In this document: in pieces, positions 36,994 to 46,541 of the stretch
Numbering within the stretch: position 1 is the stretch's first letter
Layout of the letters: the number at the start of each line of letters is the position of its first letter
Origin: Chersky-840 sp963794615
GTDB taxonomy: Bacteria > Actinomycetota > Acidimicrobiia > Acidimicrobiales > UBA8190
Assembly (NCBI GenBank): GCA_963794615.1
Contig: CAWCEP010000009.1
Location: 331,564-395,563 of the forward strand
Reading direction: 5' to 3'
Length of the DNA: 64,000 bases
The notes under the pieces: generated by a model
What the model was told of the DNA's origin: nothing
What the model saw: only the letters and a program-made list of their open reading frames with translations
Database searches by the model: none
Position numbers and translations under genes: made by a program

Positions 36994-38702
36994 ACCCGGG
37001 AGGCGGAGGCGGCGGCGTCGGGGTGGTGGGTGGTGTCGTCGTGGTCGTCGTGGGTGCGGTGGTGGTGGTCGTCGTCGGTGCCGTGGTGGTCGTCGGTGCC
37101 GTGGAGGTCGGGGGGGTCACGGGGGGGCTCGAGGGGCTGGCCGGGCGCAGGGCCAGGGTGGCGCCGACGGGGGCCGCGCCGGACTGCGGGACGCTCCATG
37201 GAGCGTCGGCCGTGGTCCCGGCCGTCGGGGCCGGTTCGAGGGCGGCCGCCACCTGGGAGTTGCCCCCGTCGTTGACCGTGGCCGCCAGCGTGGATCCCGG
37301 GGGCGCACTGGGCACGATCTGCCACCCCTGGCTCCCCTCGCCGAGGACGAGCACCACGCCGGCTGAATCGGTGGTCACGCTGGGGGAGATCGAGCCCGGG
37401 TCGCTGGCCGACGCGTCGACGGGATTGGCCGGGTCGACGCCTGAGAAGGCCATGGTCACCATCGACACCTGGGTGCCGGGGTTCACGCTTGCGGTCGGGG
37501 CGGCTTCATGGGGCCCGGCCACCGTGGTGCAGACCGACAACACGGCCCCGCTGCCGTTGGCGATATCGAACCACTGGTTCCAACCGGGAGCACAGCTGAT
37601 CGAAGCAAAGGAGAACGTCTCCACATAGCTGACGAGGAAGTCGCCGGCCACGACGCCGTCGGGGAGGGCCGTGGTGGGGGAGAAGCTGCTGCCCGATGAG
37701 AACGTCGTCGCCTGTCCGACCTGGGTCACCGGCTGGCCCGACACACACGACAGGGTGACGGTCGTGGGCGTGACCGCCGCGGCCTGCAGCGACGTGCCGG
37801 CGCAGCCGAATGTCAGCGTGGTGTCGACCACCATCGTCTCGGTCCCACTCGACGCGGTCCCCGGGGACGACGACACCGACGAGCCGGTCGCCGGTCGCAA
37901 CGCCACGGTGCCGGCCGCCGAGGATGCCAGGATGGGCCAGAAGGCGCCGTCGCTCGGCCCCGATCCGGGATCCGGCTTGGTGGCGATGGCGACCTGCGAG
38001 TTGCCAGAGTCGTTGACGGTCGCGCCGAGCATGGTGCCATTGGGCGCCGGGGGTGTCGTGTTCCATCCTTCGGATCCCTCCCCGAAGACGAGCATGGCAC
38101 CGGGGGTATCGGTGGTGACGCCCGGCGACAGCAATCCGATCTGGTCTGCCGACGCGTCGACCGGATTGGTGGGGTCGACGCCGGAGAAGGCCATGGTCAC
38201 CATCGACACCTGGGTCGCCGGGTTCACCGCCACGCTGGGCGCGGCTTCGTTGGCTCCTGCCACCGTGACGCAGGCGGCCAATCGCATCCCGTAGGTGTTG
38301 TCGATGTCGAAGACCTGGGTCCAGCCGATGGAACAGGTGATCGACGAGAAGGAGTAGGTCTCGATGTAGCTCACAAGCACGTCTCCGCTCGTCACGCCGT
38401 CGGGGGCCGACGTCGTAGGGGTACTGCTGCTCCCCGACGCGAAGCTGGTCGCCGCGCCCACCTGTTGGATGGCCTCAGGGGCATTGTCGGTGCACGACAG
38501 CGCGAACGTCGGTGGCCGACAACTGGTTCGAAGTCAGGCTCGTTCCGGCGCAGCCCACGGTCAGACTCGACCCCGAGGCCAAGGTTTGCGCGGCGGCTCC
38601 CGCCGACGGCCGGGGCGCGGCGATGGCAATGCCAGCGAGCACGGCGCATACGACGAGGACCGCCGCCGCCGGTGTCCGGCGGTGGTCGCGGACCTTCCGC
38701 AT
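35535..38702 (-). CDS. Large modular secreted protein: signal peptide, two tandem lectin-like repeats, Thr/Pro linker, beta-helix module (copy B)
   Basis: About 1,056 residues. From ATG 38702 a signal peptide reads MRKVRDHRRTPAAAVLVVC, then an Ala-rich end at PSAGAAAQ. A short Cys-containing start (TVGCAGTSL) follows. Then come two homologous repeats of about 190 residues. Each has ATSFASGSS or ATTFSSGSS, a DG-V..GD.LVSY-ET strand, CS/CAPGW, VSMVTMAFSGVDP.NPVDAS and a terminal A..TVALRPA. A Thr/Pro run (STAPTTTTAPTTTT) leads into the beta-helix module shared with copy A. Frames change near 38470 and 36995, both in repetitive or GC-rich sequence, and are probably indels. The domain order (secretion signal, binding modules, linker, catalytic-like module) is that of a secreted polysaccharide-active enzyme or adhesin. 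I do not recognise the 190-residue repeat family by name. Confidence 0.75.
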
Positions 38703-38979
38703 CGTCAGATACCCCAGGCGGCTCCGGCTCGTCTTGACGTGGCGGCCGGGGCGGCGCGTACGTGCGCCGTATTCCGGGAGTGTTGACCAACGGGACGCCA
38801 CCACGGTCTCGAGAGCACCCATCACAATGTAGGAGGGGTCGATGCCCAACCACAATTGTATTCGCATCGTTTTGGTGACGATTTGGACATCTTCACGTTA
38901 CGGTTCCCAAAACTCGCATCCGCAAGCGTGCACCCGAGGTACATGGGGCGATTGTGGTTTCTGGGAGGTGCTGAGGAAA
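38703..38979. other. Upstream region of beta-helix gene B
   Basis: 277 bp between divergent genes. The open frame of gene B extends into it to 38867, but the signal peptide places the start at 38702. GC content falls sharply toward 38900-38980. No other gene is seen. Confidence 0.3.
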
Positions 38980-39009
38980 TTGACTGCGATTCTTGATAAA
39001 TTTGATTAT
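38980..39009 (+). promoter_or_regulatory. Putative sigma-70 promoter of the methyltransferase gene
   Basis: TTGACT (38980-38985), an 18-bp spacer and GATTAT (39004-39009) predict a transcript starting near 39016. That gives a short leader with AGTGAGG (39017-39023) 8 bases before the ATG at 39032. It lies in the AT-rich divergent region. Confidence 0.5.
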
Positions 39010-39031
39010 CGAGTCCAGTGAGGCACACAAA

Positions 39032-39853
39032 ATGCCTATTGCCCCAACATTCATCGCAAGTCGTGCCCGGCGCTTGGGCTCTGTGCAGTGGAACCGGGAG
39101 AAGTGGGGCAATCCCGAAGAGTGGGAGCGCCACGGCAACAATTGGGCATTCCACGCCGATGCTTGCGGCCAGTCCTACGAGGGGTGGAAAAGCAGTCTCG
39201 TCCAGCAATTCCTGGACCCGTTCCTGGGCCCGGAGATCGACATCCTCGAGATCGGCCCCGGACACGGCCGATGGACCGAGTACATGATGGGTCGTGCCCG
39301 GTCGGTGACGCTGGTCGATCTGAACGCCACGTGCATCGACATCTGTCGAGACCGGTTCGGCCGCCGCAACGACGTGTCGTTCATCGTCAACGACGGGCGC
39401 TCGCTTCCCGTGCCGGAGTCGTCGGTCGACGTGATCTGGTCCTTCGGGAGCTTCGTCCACTTCGAACAGCGCGACACCGACGCCTATCTGGGCGAGTTCC
39501 GGCGGGTACTGCGCCCCGGGGGTCGCTTCGTCGTGCACCACGCCGGATGGCCGGAGTGGAGTCTCCGACTCGTTCCGATCACCGCCCTTGCCGGCCGGCC
39601 GGGACGGGTGCTCCAACACCGCTTGGCTCAGGGGCGCTGGCGCCCCGGCGGCGATCGCATGGCGATGTCACCCAAGCTCTTCGCCTCGCGAGCCGCGGCG
39701 CGGGGCCTGCGCGTCGACGAGCAGATGCGGACCTGGGGCCCGGAACATGAATTCGGATTGGCGTTCCACGACATGATCAGCATCGGCTCTCGCCCACCTT
39801 CTGCGGTCGCCACCGACGCATCCCGCAACGCCGCGGGCAACGGCAGATCCTGA
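39032..39853 (+). CDS. Class I SAM-dependent methyltransferase
   Basis: 273 residues in one intact frame. The Rossmann SAM-binding motif I is DILEIGPGHGRWTEYM. Motif II has VTLVDLNATCIDICRDRF, and motifs III and IV have VIWSFGSFVHFEQ and FRRVLRPGGRFVVHH, the Methyltransf_11 pattern. A C-terminal extension carries VDEQMRTWGPEHEFGLAFHDM. Polysaccharide loci often carry such enzymes to methylate terminal or internal sugars, and that is the likely role. ATG 39032 is preferred over the upstream TTG at 38993 because it has a ribosome site. Confidence 0.85.
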   Translation: MPIAPTFIASRARRLGSVQWNREKWGNPEEWERHGNNWAFHADACGQSYEGWKSSLVQQFLDPFLGPEIDILEIGPGHGRWTEYMMGRARSVTLVDLNATCIDICRDRFGRRNDVSFIVNDGRSLPVPESSVDVIWSFGSFVHFEQRDTDAYLGEFRRVLRPGGRFVVHHAGWPEWSLRLVPITALAGRPGRVLQHRLAQGRWRPGGDRMAMSPKLFASRAAARGLRVDEQMRTWGPEHEFGLAFHDMISIGSRPPSAVATDASRNAAGNGRS

Positions 39854-40296
39854 GTGTCCGGTCGCATGACGACGACGGTGCCATCCGGGCACCCTGGCGA
39901 TGGCCGGGTCCCATCGTGGCGAAGAAACTCAGACGATTCCCAGAAAGGTCGGGGAACGCCCGTCGCCACGCCCGGCACCTGCCGCGGTCGGGTCGTGACA
40001 TTCGACCGGAGATACTCCCTACGGGCATCCACGGCGTTTTGCTCACAATTTGTTTCACAATTTGTCGGATTCCACGCGAAACGTGGCAGAAGCCCTTCGT
40101 CCAACTTGCCGACCACCGCTAACATTGGGAGTGGGATTCCCTCCCTCACGATGGGCGACCAGGACGCGACGGTGTGGTCTTGGACGGCAAGAGAGGCTCT
40201 GGTTTTGGTGGGTGACGGTCGAGGGATGACGGGCTCAGCGCACCGGCCGCGCCCGACCTCCCGGGTCGTCGGTGGTCGATCGTCTCGGGGTCGGCG
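39854..40296. other. Intergenic region
   Basis: 443 bp with no convincing gene. The middle is AT-rich, with two copies of CACAATTTGT near 40036-40061. A 148-codon plus-strand frame spans it, but its Arg/Ser/Pro-rich composition is that of a chance frame. A promoter for the next gene may lie here. Confidence 0.3.
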
Positions 40297-41575
40297 ATGA
40301 ACCAGTCCGAGTTCGACCTCGCCGTCGACGGTGTCGTCGGCATCGAGCCTCCTGAGGATCGTCGACCAGCACCGGGGCCATCCTCTTGGGGCGTGGTGCG
40401 AGGCCGGATCATCGACGTGGCCCACCTGTCGCCCTCGGACGAAGAGGCATGGCGCGATCGGCGCAACGGGCCGTCGAGCCCAATCCGTTCTACGAGCCCG
40501 ACTGTCTCATTCCCGCCGCCCGCCATCAGTCTTTCGGTGCCGAGATCCAGCTCGTCGTGGCCGAGGATGGGGGCCGCTTCTATGGGGTACTCCCGATCCG
40601 CCACGTGTCGCGATGGCAAAAATTGCGGTATCCCATCGTGACCACCCAGGTGCGTCGCATGATCTACCAGGGCACGCCGCTCATCGACGCCGAACGGGGG
40701 ATCGAGGCGGCCAAGGCTCTCCTCGAGGCATTGGTGCAAGAGCGCGGGGCCGGCAAGTCGCGGTGCTGGCGCTGCAGGAACTCACCGACGGTGTGGTGGC
40801 CGAGATCTTCCGGGACGCGGCCTCGGCGATGGACCTTCCCCTCTTCGTGTTCGAGTCCTTCGAACGTGGCTTGCTGCGGCGCGTGAACCCTCCGGGTATT
40901 CACGTGCGCACAGCCCCAGGACGTTTCGCAACCTTCGCCGCAAGCAGCGCAATCTGGGAAAGGTGCTGGGGGGGAGGTCGAGGTCGTCGATCGCGGCAAC
41001 GACCCCGAGGCCATCGACGACTACGTCAGACTCGAGGCGGCCGGGTACAAGGCCGACGCCGGGGTGGCCATGGTGACCGTGCCGGGGAGCCCGAGTTCTT
41101 CCGAGAGATGTGCGAACGCTTCTCAGCCGCAGGACGGCTGCATCTCCCCTCCCTCAGTGACGGCAACAAGACGGTCGCCATGATCGCCTGGATCCGGGGG
41201 GGTGACAGTCTCTTCCAGTTCAAATGGAGCTATGACGAGGATTTCGCCCGATTCTCGCCCGGGCTGATCCTGCACACCGAGGTCATGCGCCACTTCCAAG
41301 ACGAGACCGACGCCGCCCTCCTCGACTCGTGCACGTGGGCGGGGAACGAGATGATCAGCCGGTTGTACCCCGATCGGCGCCGCATCGCCTCCTACTTCAT
41401 CATTCTGGGGCGCAGTTGGCGTGACCAGGTGGTGATCAGATCGTTCCTGAGGCTTCGCCCCGTCCACCGCAAGCTCTACGAGATGACGCGGCGCGACGAC
41501 GGGTACCGGGGGCGGCGAGCCCCGGGTGAAACCAGCTCTACGCCCAGGGCCCCCGATCCTTTGCCGCGCCCGTAG
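40297..41575 (+). CDS. GNAT/BioF2-like (FemAB-fold) acyltransferase (frameshifted)
   Basis: About 426 residues pieced from three frames. The N-terminal part has EPNPFYEPDCLIPAARH and VAEDGGRFYGVLPIRHV. The middle has LPLFVFESFERGLLRR, a basic NLRRKQRNLGKVLGG segment and VEVVDRGNDPEAIDDYVRLEA. The C-terminal part, in one frame, has FREMCERFSAAGRLHL, RTVAMIAWIRGGDSLFQFKW-like sequence, the FARFSPGLILHTEVMRHF signature and CTWAGNEMISRLYPDRR. This is the acetyltransferase (GNAT) domain 6 / FemAB-type fold that aminoacylates or acetylates amino sugars. Frame changes near 40455, 40765, 40975 and 41085 are probably indels. An acyl or aminoacyl transferase here could use the aminoacyl carrier protein made by the 5-10.8 kb operon; that link is speculative. 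Confidence 0.72.
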
Positions 41576-42461
41576 GGCGGGTTCTCTGATCAAGTGCTTC
41601 GTTGCGACCGACCGCTTCGATGAATCGCTCAGAGCCCCAGCGCTTGGTACACGCGATCGGGGGAGGCGCGTAGACCGATTTCCCATTCTTAGGCGGATCC
41701 TTACTCGATGGCAGCGGGCAAGTCCGCCATCGAGTGAGCCTCGACGTCGAACAGCGTCTGGGGCGGTGATGATCCAAGGGCTCCGCCTGACCTTGTTGCT
41801 GGGTCGGTAGCAGCGTCGAGGATGGCCATGGGCTTCGGCACAAGGTGCAAGCTGACCGCAGAGGCCGGTGCGAGAATCCCCGCTGGTTACGTTCGAACTC
41901 ACGTCGGGTTCCATCGTGTTCAACTACGGGCGAGCAGCTTGTATGTTCGGCGTCGCTCAGCCCTGGTCGTGCTTCGAACGGAGCCCGAGTTCAGACACCG
42001 TGGGCGGTGCCACTCCGGCCCCTGTTCCGCCGTGGTCCACTTCATAGGGCGGGCGGTACGGGGTGTTTCCCCGGACCTTCTGCGTCGCGGCCGGGATCGC
42101 GCCAGGCATTCAACCTTGCGTCCAGAAGGAACAGCCTGAATGCAGGTGAGGGCAAAGTGACGATTGTTGTTTCCACGGATCGTCAAGTCACCGATGCACG
42201 TGGGGCTAATTCATCTGTCCATTCACGATGGGCTGTTCACGTAAGGCTTTACTGAGACTCTGAGTGGGCATAGGGTCCTGGTTCTGGTGGTGGGCCGAAT
42301 GAGAGGTAGCTGTGATAATTTCCGATCCAGCGGCAGGCTGAGTCCGGCACGCCGCTTAACCGCCTGCCTATATGTCGCGGGCGGCAGGACCCAACCTCAC
42401 CGGAGCCTCCTCCGATCGCCGCCTTTTCGTCTCGGCTGCGCTACCGCGCCGGAACCTAGTG
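41576..42461. other. Gene-poor, degraded stretch at the composition break
   Basis: 886 bp with no supported gene. GC content falls from here rightward. On the minus strand a protein-like tail can be read from about 41866 to a TAA at 41701 (HLVPKPMAILDAATDPATR, then DVEAHSMADLPAAIE), which may be the 3' end of a deleted gene. I cannot name it. Confidence 0.3.
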
Positions 42462-42680
42462 TCACTCAGGTCCCTGACCCGTCCAGGTGTCGGGGTGGAC
42501 CTTGACCTCGGTCCGTATGTCGGCGTCTGGAGGTGCGGCAAGATCACGCCGACACTCGTCACAGAGTCGGCCGTAGTCGTGCCCTATAGTGAGGTGTCGC
42601 TGATCGGCACGAGTAACACGAGAAACCGGTCGGCGCCAGCCGCACCGGTGGCAGATGCCCCAGCGCACCTTCAAGCGCAC
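42462..42680 (-). CDS. Small zinc-ribbon-like protein
   Basis: About 72 residues from the GTG at 42680; the frame is open to 42794. Two Cys pairs spaced like a zinc ribbon are visible: ICHRCGW and, about 30 residues later, LCDECRRDL. Between them is RVTRADQRHLTIGHDYG. It ends in DTWTGQGPE. The Cys pattern and sensible composition make it more believable than other small frames nearby, but no homologue can be named. It lies alone, opposite to the neighbouring glycosyltransferase. If real it is probably a nucleic-acid- or protein-binding factor. Confidence 0.4.
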   Translation of the reverse strand: MRLKVRWGICHRCGWRRPVSRVTRADQRHLTIGHDYGRLCDECRRDLAAPPDADIRTEVKVHPDTWTGQGPE

Positions 42681-42811
42681 GTTCGAATTTGTGGGAGCAC
42701 CAACATATCGACGGCTGGGGATGACCTTCACTGCATCCCTATCGGCAGAGGTGGCCGACAACTCAAGCGGGTCTTGTGCTGTGTTGCCGACCACCCAGGC
42801 GGGTAGAAAAC

Positions 42812-43650
42812 ATGTCCTTCGACGTGTCGCTCAGGCCATCCAAAGGCGGTCCGGAGACGGAGTCCAGTCACCCCACGGTTTCCGTAGTGATCCCGGCGAT
42901 CAATGAAGCGGAGAACCTTCCACACGTCTTCGCTGACCTCCCTCCAGATCTCCACCAGGTGATCCTGGTGGATGGCCGTCGACGGACGACACAGTGGCAA
43001 TCGCTCGCGGTCTCCGACATGACATCGACATCGTCCACCAGACACGAAAGGGCAAGGGCAACGCCCTGGCCTGCGGCTTCCGGCTGCCACGGGCGACATC
43101 ATCGTAATGCTCGACGCCGACGGTTCGGCCGACCCCGCCGAGATCCCCCGGTTCGTCGCCGCCCTGTTGCCGGCGCCGACTTTGCCAAGGGCACTCGTTT
43201 CTGCCACGGGCGGCGGAAGCGCCGACATCAGCCGCCTGCGCGAGCTCGGGCAACGACTGCTGACCGAGATGGTCAATGTCATCTCGGAACCGACTACAGC
43301 GACCTCTGCTACGGCTACAACGCCTTCTGGCGCGACTGCCTCGAATTCCTGGACCTCGATACCTCGGAGTTGAGGGCATCGAGGACGCCACCATGCAGTG
43401 GGGTGACGGCTTCGAGGTGGAGACCCTGATCAACGTCCGGATCGCCAAGGCAGGACTTGAGGTAGTGGAGGTCCCTAGCTTCGAGCGGGACCGTGTGTAC
43501 GGGACCAGCAATCTCAACGCCGTCTCCGACGGGCTTCGAGTGCTGCGAATCATCCGAACCGAGCGCCAACGATGGCGGAGGCGCTCTCCGGCGCCGACCC
43601 CCGACGTTTGTGGCACGGCGCCTGCTCGAACAAAGAAGAGCCTCCCGTGA
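42812..43650 (+). CDS. Glycosyltransferase family 2 (DPM1/DPG synthase-like, frameshifted)
   Basis: About 280 residues across frames. TVSVVIPAINEAENLPHVF opens a GT-A fold. QVILVDG-R-TDDTVAIA follows, then the donor-binding MLDADGSADPAEIPRF, where DADGS holds the metal-binding Asp pair, then GADFAKGTRF and LCYGYNAFWRDCLEFLDLD. The last frame has WGDGFEVETLINVRIAKAGLEVVEVPSFE and RVYGTSNLNAVSDGLRVLR. This is the polyprenyl-phosphate or dolichol-phosphate glycosyltransferase type. Several frame changes (42980, 43075, 43170, 43230, 43290 and 43370) are all collinear with homology. ATG 42812 starts the fold. Its TGA overlaps the next GTG. Confidence 0.78.
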
Positions 43651-44025
43651 CCACATATGTGCGTACCGGCTTGCGCCAGATCGATGCTGGCGGACACCTC
43701 TTCGTCCTCGCCGAGATCGGAATTCACGACAGCAGCGGTCCGTTGACGGTGACCCATCTCTAGAGGTGGCCAAGCATGGCGAATGTGACGCCGTGAAGTG
43801 CAAGAGCTCACATCGGCGATTTGCAGTGCCCACCGAGCTCCGGAGGAGACGCGCGAGACGCCCTGGGGGATGATGCAGTACCTTGACCGCAACGACAAAT
43901 CGAATTGGGACAACGAATACCGGGCCATCGACTGTCTGCGCCGAGAACTGGATAAGGAGTGGTTCGCCTCTTCCTGGATGGTCCCATCGGCCGTGTTCTT
44001 CGCGCGATTCGAACCGATCGAATAG
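43647..44025 (+). pseudogene. neuB: N-acetylneuraminate synthase (NeuB)-like, truncated N-terminal fragment
   Basis: Starts at GTG 43647, overlapping the previous stop (GTGA). HLFVLAEIGI followed, after frame changes near 43735 and 43815, by SLEVAKHGECDAVK, ETPWGMMQYLD, NEYRAIDCLRRELDKEWFAS and a final WMVPSAVFFARFEPIE matches the first 120 or so residues of the NeuB TIM barrel: AEIGINHNG, GADAVKFQ, ETPWGEMTYLDY and GIPWFAS. A full NeuB has about 340 residues plus an antifreeze-like domain, which are missing, and the GMC gene begins 23 bp later. This looks like a real deletion and not only an indel. A functional copy would condense phosphoenolpyruvate with a 6-carbon amino sugar to a nonulosonic acid. 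Confidence 0.65.
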
Positions 44026-44048
44026 ATCGCCTCGATCCCGGTGACGCT

Positions 44049-45651
44049 GTGACCACGGCCCTCATTATCGGTTCTGGACCGGCGGCAGCAGGTGCTGCTC
44101 TTGCGCTGAGCCGTCGTGAGGATCTCAAGATCACCGTCATCGACATTGGGCTTCGGCTCGAAACCGAGCGCCAGCAGGCACGTCGACCTTCTTGCCTCCT
44201 CCGATGCTTGCCGTGTGGGACGCTCCTTTGGTCGAAAGCATCTCGGAACAACCGGTCGATTCAAAGACGCGTGGCGTCCCGGGAAACGCGTATACGGATC
44301 GGACTATCCCTTCCGGAACGTCGGACAACTTGACGGACTTGACCGCAGCGGAGAATGCGACCAGCTCGGTCATTTCGGCAGCGTACGGCGGCTTCAGTAA
44401 TGTTTGGGGCTCCCAGTTGATGCCGTTCACAGCATCGACATTCGAGAGTTGGCCTGTCACCGCTGCGGACATCCGGCCTCACTACGAGGCGGTGCTCGAT
44501 GAAATTCCGTTTGCCGGCGAGGAGGATGATCTTGCAGGCATCTTCCCACTGATGCGTCAACCTGCTCGACTTCCTCAACTATCTCCCAGAAGTCGGGTGG
44601 TACTGGACGCCTATGGCCGGCACCGTTCGGTGCTGAACGATCGCGGAATCACCATCGGAAAGGCCCGCTTGGCATTCGACGCGGGAAATTGCGTTTGATG
44701 TCGCATGTGTATGACTGGTTGTCCGTATGGACTGATCTATTCGGCCGCTCAGACGTTCGACGCACTACGTCGCTCTAACCGAGTCTCATACCATAGCGGC
44801 CTTATGGTTCTCAAAGTCGCAGAAGAGGCTAACAGTGCCGTCGTCGTCGCCAAGGAGCTCGCGACTGGTCGGACGCAGCGTTTTGAGGCGGATCGCGTCG
44901 ATGTCGTGTGCGGAGCAATGGGTAGTACAAGTCTTGTCGCCAATTCACTAGGCTTATTTGACGTCGAGATATCCATGCTCGAATCGCAGCAGTTCGTCTT
45001 GCCGATGCTCTCCCTGCACGCGTCCCCAGATCCTCGACGAGAGCCTGACTTCACTCTGAACCAGTTCAACATGATCGTGGCCCTCGACGGATGCTCCGTC
45101 GACATCTCCCAGCTTCACTTCTACACATTCAACCCCGCATTCAGCAAAGCCCTGCCCTCACCACTTCGAGGTCGTTTGGCGGAGCGGGCTCAGGTGCAAC
45201 TGCTGCGTCGACTGACCGTCGCCCTGGGTTACCTGCCATCGTGGAGGTCACCTCGGCTCCTTGTGCGTGTGCGACCTGCTTCGAATGGCGCCGATGTTCC
45301 CGACTTTCACATCTCCAGGGCCACTGCACCTATTGGCCGCAATTCGGATGCTGCGTAGTGTGCTCACGAGACTGGGCCGGTCGGCTCGCCTCCTCGACTT
45401 ATACCCGGTACTGCCAATGTTGCGGCTGGCTGCGGGCGGGAAGAGCTATCAGTTGGGGAGGAAGCTTTCCCCACGCAACTGACAAGTCGACGATCTTCGG
45501 CAGTGACCGACTGGGACGCGTAGGACCGTGGCAGCGGATTCACGTAGTGGATGCGTCCGTCTTCCCCAATGTGCCGGCGATGACCTTTACTCTGACGATC
45601 ATGGCAAACGCGGACCGGATCGCATCGGAGACTCTCGAGCTCGCCTCATGA
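44049..45651 (+). CDS. GMC-family FAD oxidoreductase (frameshifted)
   Basis: About 534 residues. The N-terminal FAD-binding motif is TALIIGSGPAAAGAALALS. The middle part has AAYGGFSNVWGSQLMPF, CMTGCPYGLIYSA and DVVCGAMGSTSLVANSLGL, typical of glucose-methanol-choline oxidoreductases. The C-terminus has RIHVVDASVFPNVPAMTFTL and IMANADRIASETLELAS, with the conserved V-D-A-S-V-F-P tail. Frame changes near 44170, 44695 and 45350 are probably indels. It oxidises an alcohol, here perhaps a sugar or lipid-linked saccharide hydroxyl. GTG 44049 was chosen for the fold start. Its TGA overlaps the epimerase ATG. Confidence 0.78.
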
Positions 45652-46525
45652 CCTCACCAGCACCAATAGCCGCCGTCACTGGAGCGTCAGGTTATCTCGG
45701 GTCACGGATCTGCGCGACCTTGGAGTCGAAAAGGGTGGCAGGTCGTCAATCTCGTCCGGTATCCGAGCAGGAGTCACGGACGAGCATGCGTGTACGACCT
45801 CGCTACGCCGGTCAGCCCCGAGGTGAGGGGGCTTCTGCACTCGGCAGACGTCCTCGTGCACGCAGCCTACGATCTTTCAGTGACACGCCCCGCCGATATC
45901 TGGCGAGTGAATGTCGATGGAACACATCGCCTGCTGGAAGCGGCCGCCGACGCCCGGATGCGCCGCATCATCGTCTTGTCAAGCATGTCCGCATTCGAAG
46001 GGACAACACAGCTTTACGGGCGAGCCAAGCTTGACATCGAGGCAATGACAGCAGCGTTGGGCGGTTGTGTCGTACGACCCGGCCTCGTGTACGGTGAGCG
46101 GCCAGGTGGGATGGCCAGCCGCACTTCGGAAGCTCACCCGCCTGCCGATCGTTCCGGTGATCGCTGGTGGGGCCCGCCAGTACACCGTGCGTGAAGACGA
46201 CCTGATGACGGTCATTGCGGCCCTGGCCGCGGGCGAGACACTGCGGACCAAGACGATCTCTGTCGCATATCCAATCCCTGTCTTGCTTCCGGATCTGTTG
46301 TAGAGCGTTCGCAGCACAAGAAGGTCGACGGTGCCGACTCGTTCCTGTTCCTTGGCGGTTGGTTTACGCCATGCTGCGGGCCGGCCGAGTTGCTCCGCCT
46401 ACACCTGCCGTTCCGTGCCGACTCGCTTCTGGGACTCGTGCGCACAGCGCCCTGCGTGAGCGGTCGGCGAAGCACTGGCTGGGCTGGGTGTCACCCTTCA
46501 TGCCTTCTCCCTTCGACCCTGCTGA
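45648..46525 (+). CDS. NAD-dependent epimerase/dehydratase (extended SDR, frameshifted)
   Basis: About 292 residues. The Rossmann motif is AAVTGASGYLGSRI. DVLVHAAYDLSVTRP, NVDGTHRLLEAAADA, the active-site region IVLSSMSAFEGTTQLYGRAK (Ser and Y-x-x-x-K) and VVRPGLVYGERPGG follow. The C-terminal part has LPFRADSLLGLVRTAP and, after a last shift, GEALAGLGVTLHAF. Frame changes occur near 45720, 45790, 46120, 46330 and 46465. Such enzymes modify nucleotide sugars or sugar rings. ATG 45648 overlaps the GMC stop (ATGA), so the two are probably co-expressed and may act as an oxidation/epimerisation pair. Confidence 0.75.
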
Positions 46526-46541
46526 TCGCGGCTAGCACGCT

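Noticed and set aside
39854..40296. 148-codon frame after the methyltransferase
   Set aside because: Arg/Ser/Pro/Thr-rich, without motifs or homology that I can recognise.
42372..42806. 144-codon plus-strand frame
   Set aside because: No domain or ribosome site; opposite the zinc-ribbon frame, which has better evidence.
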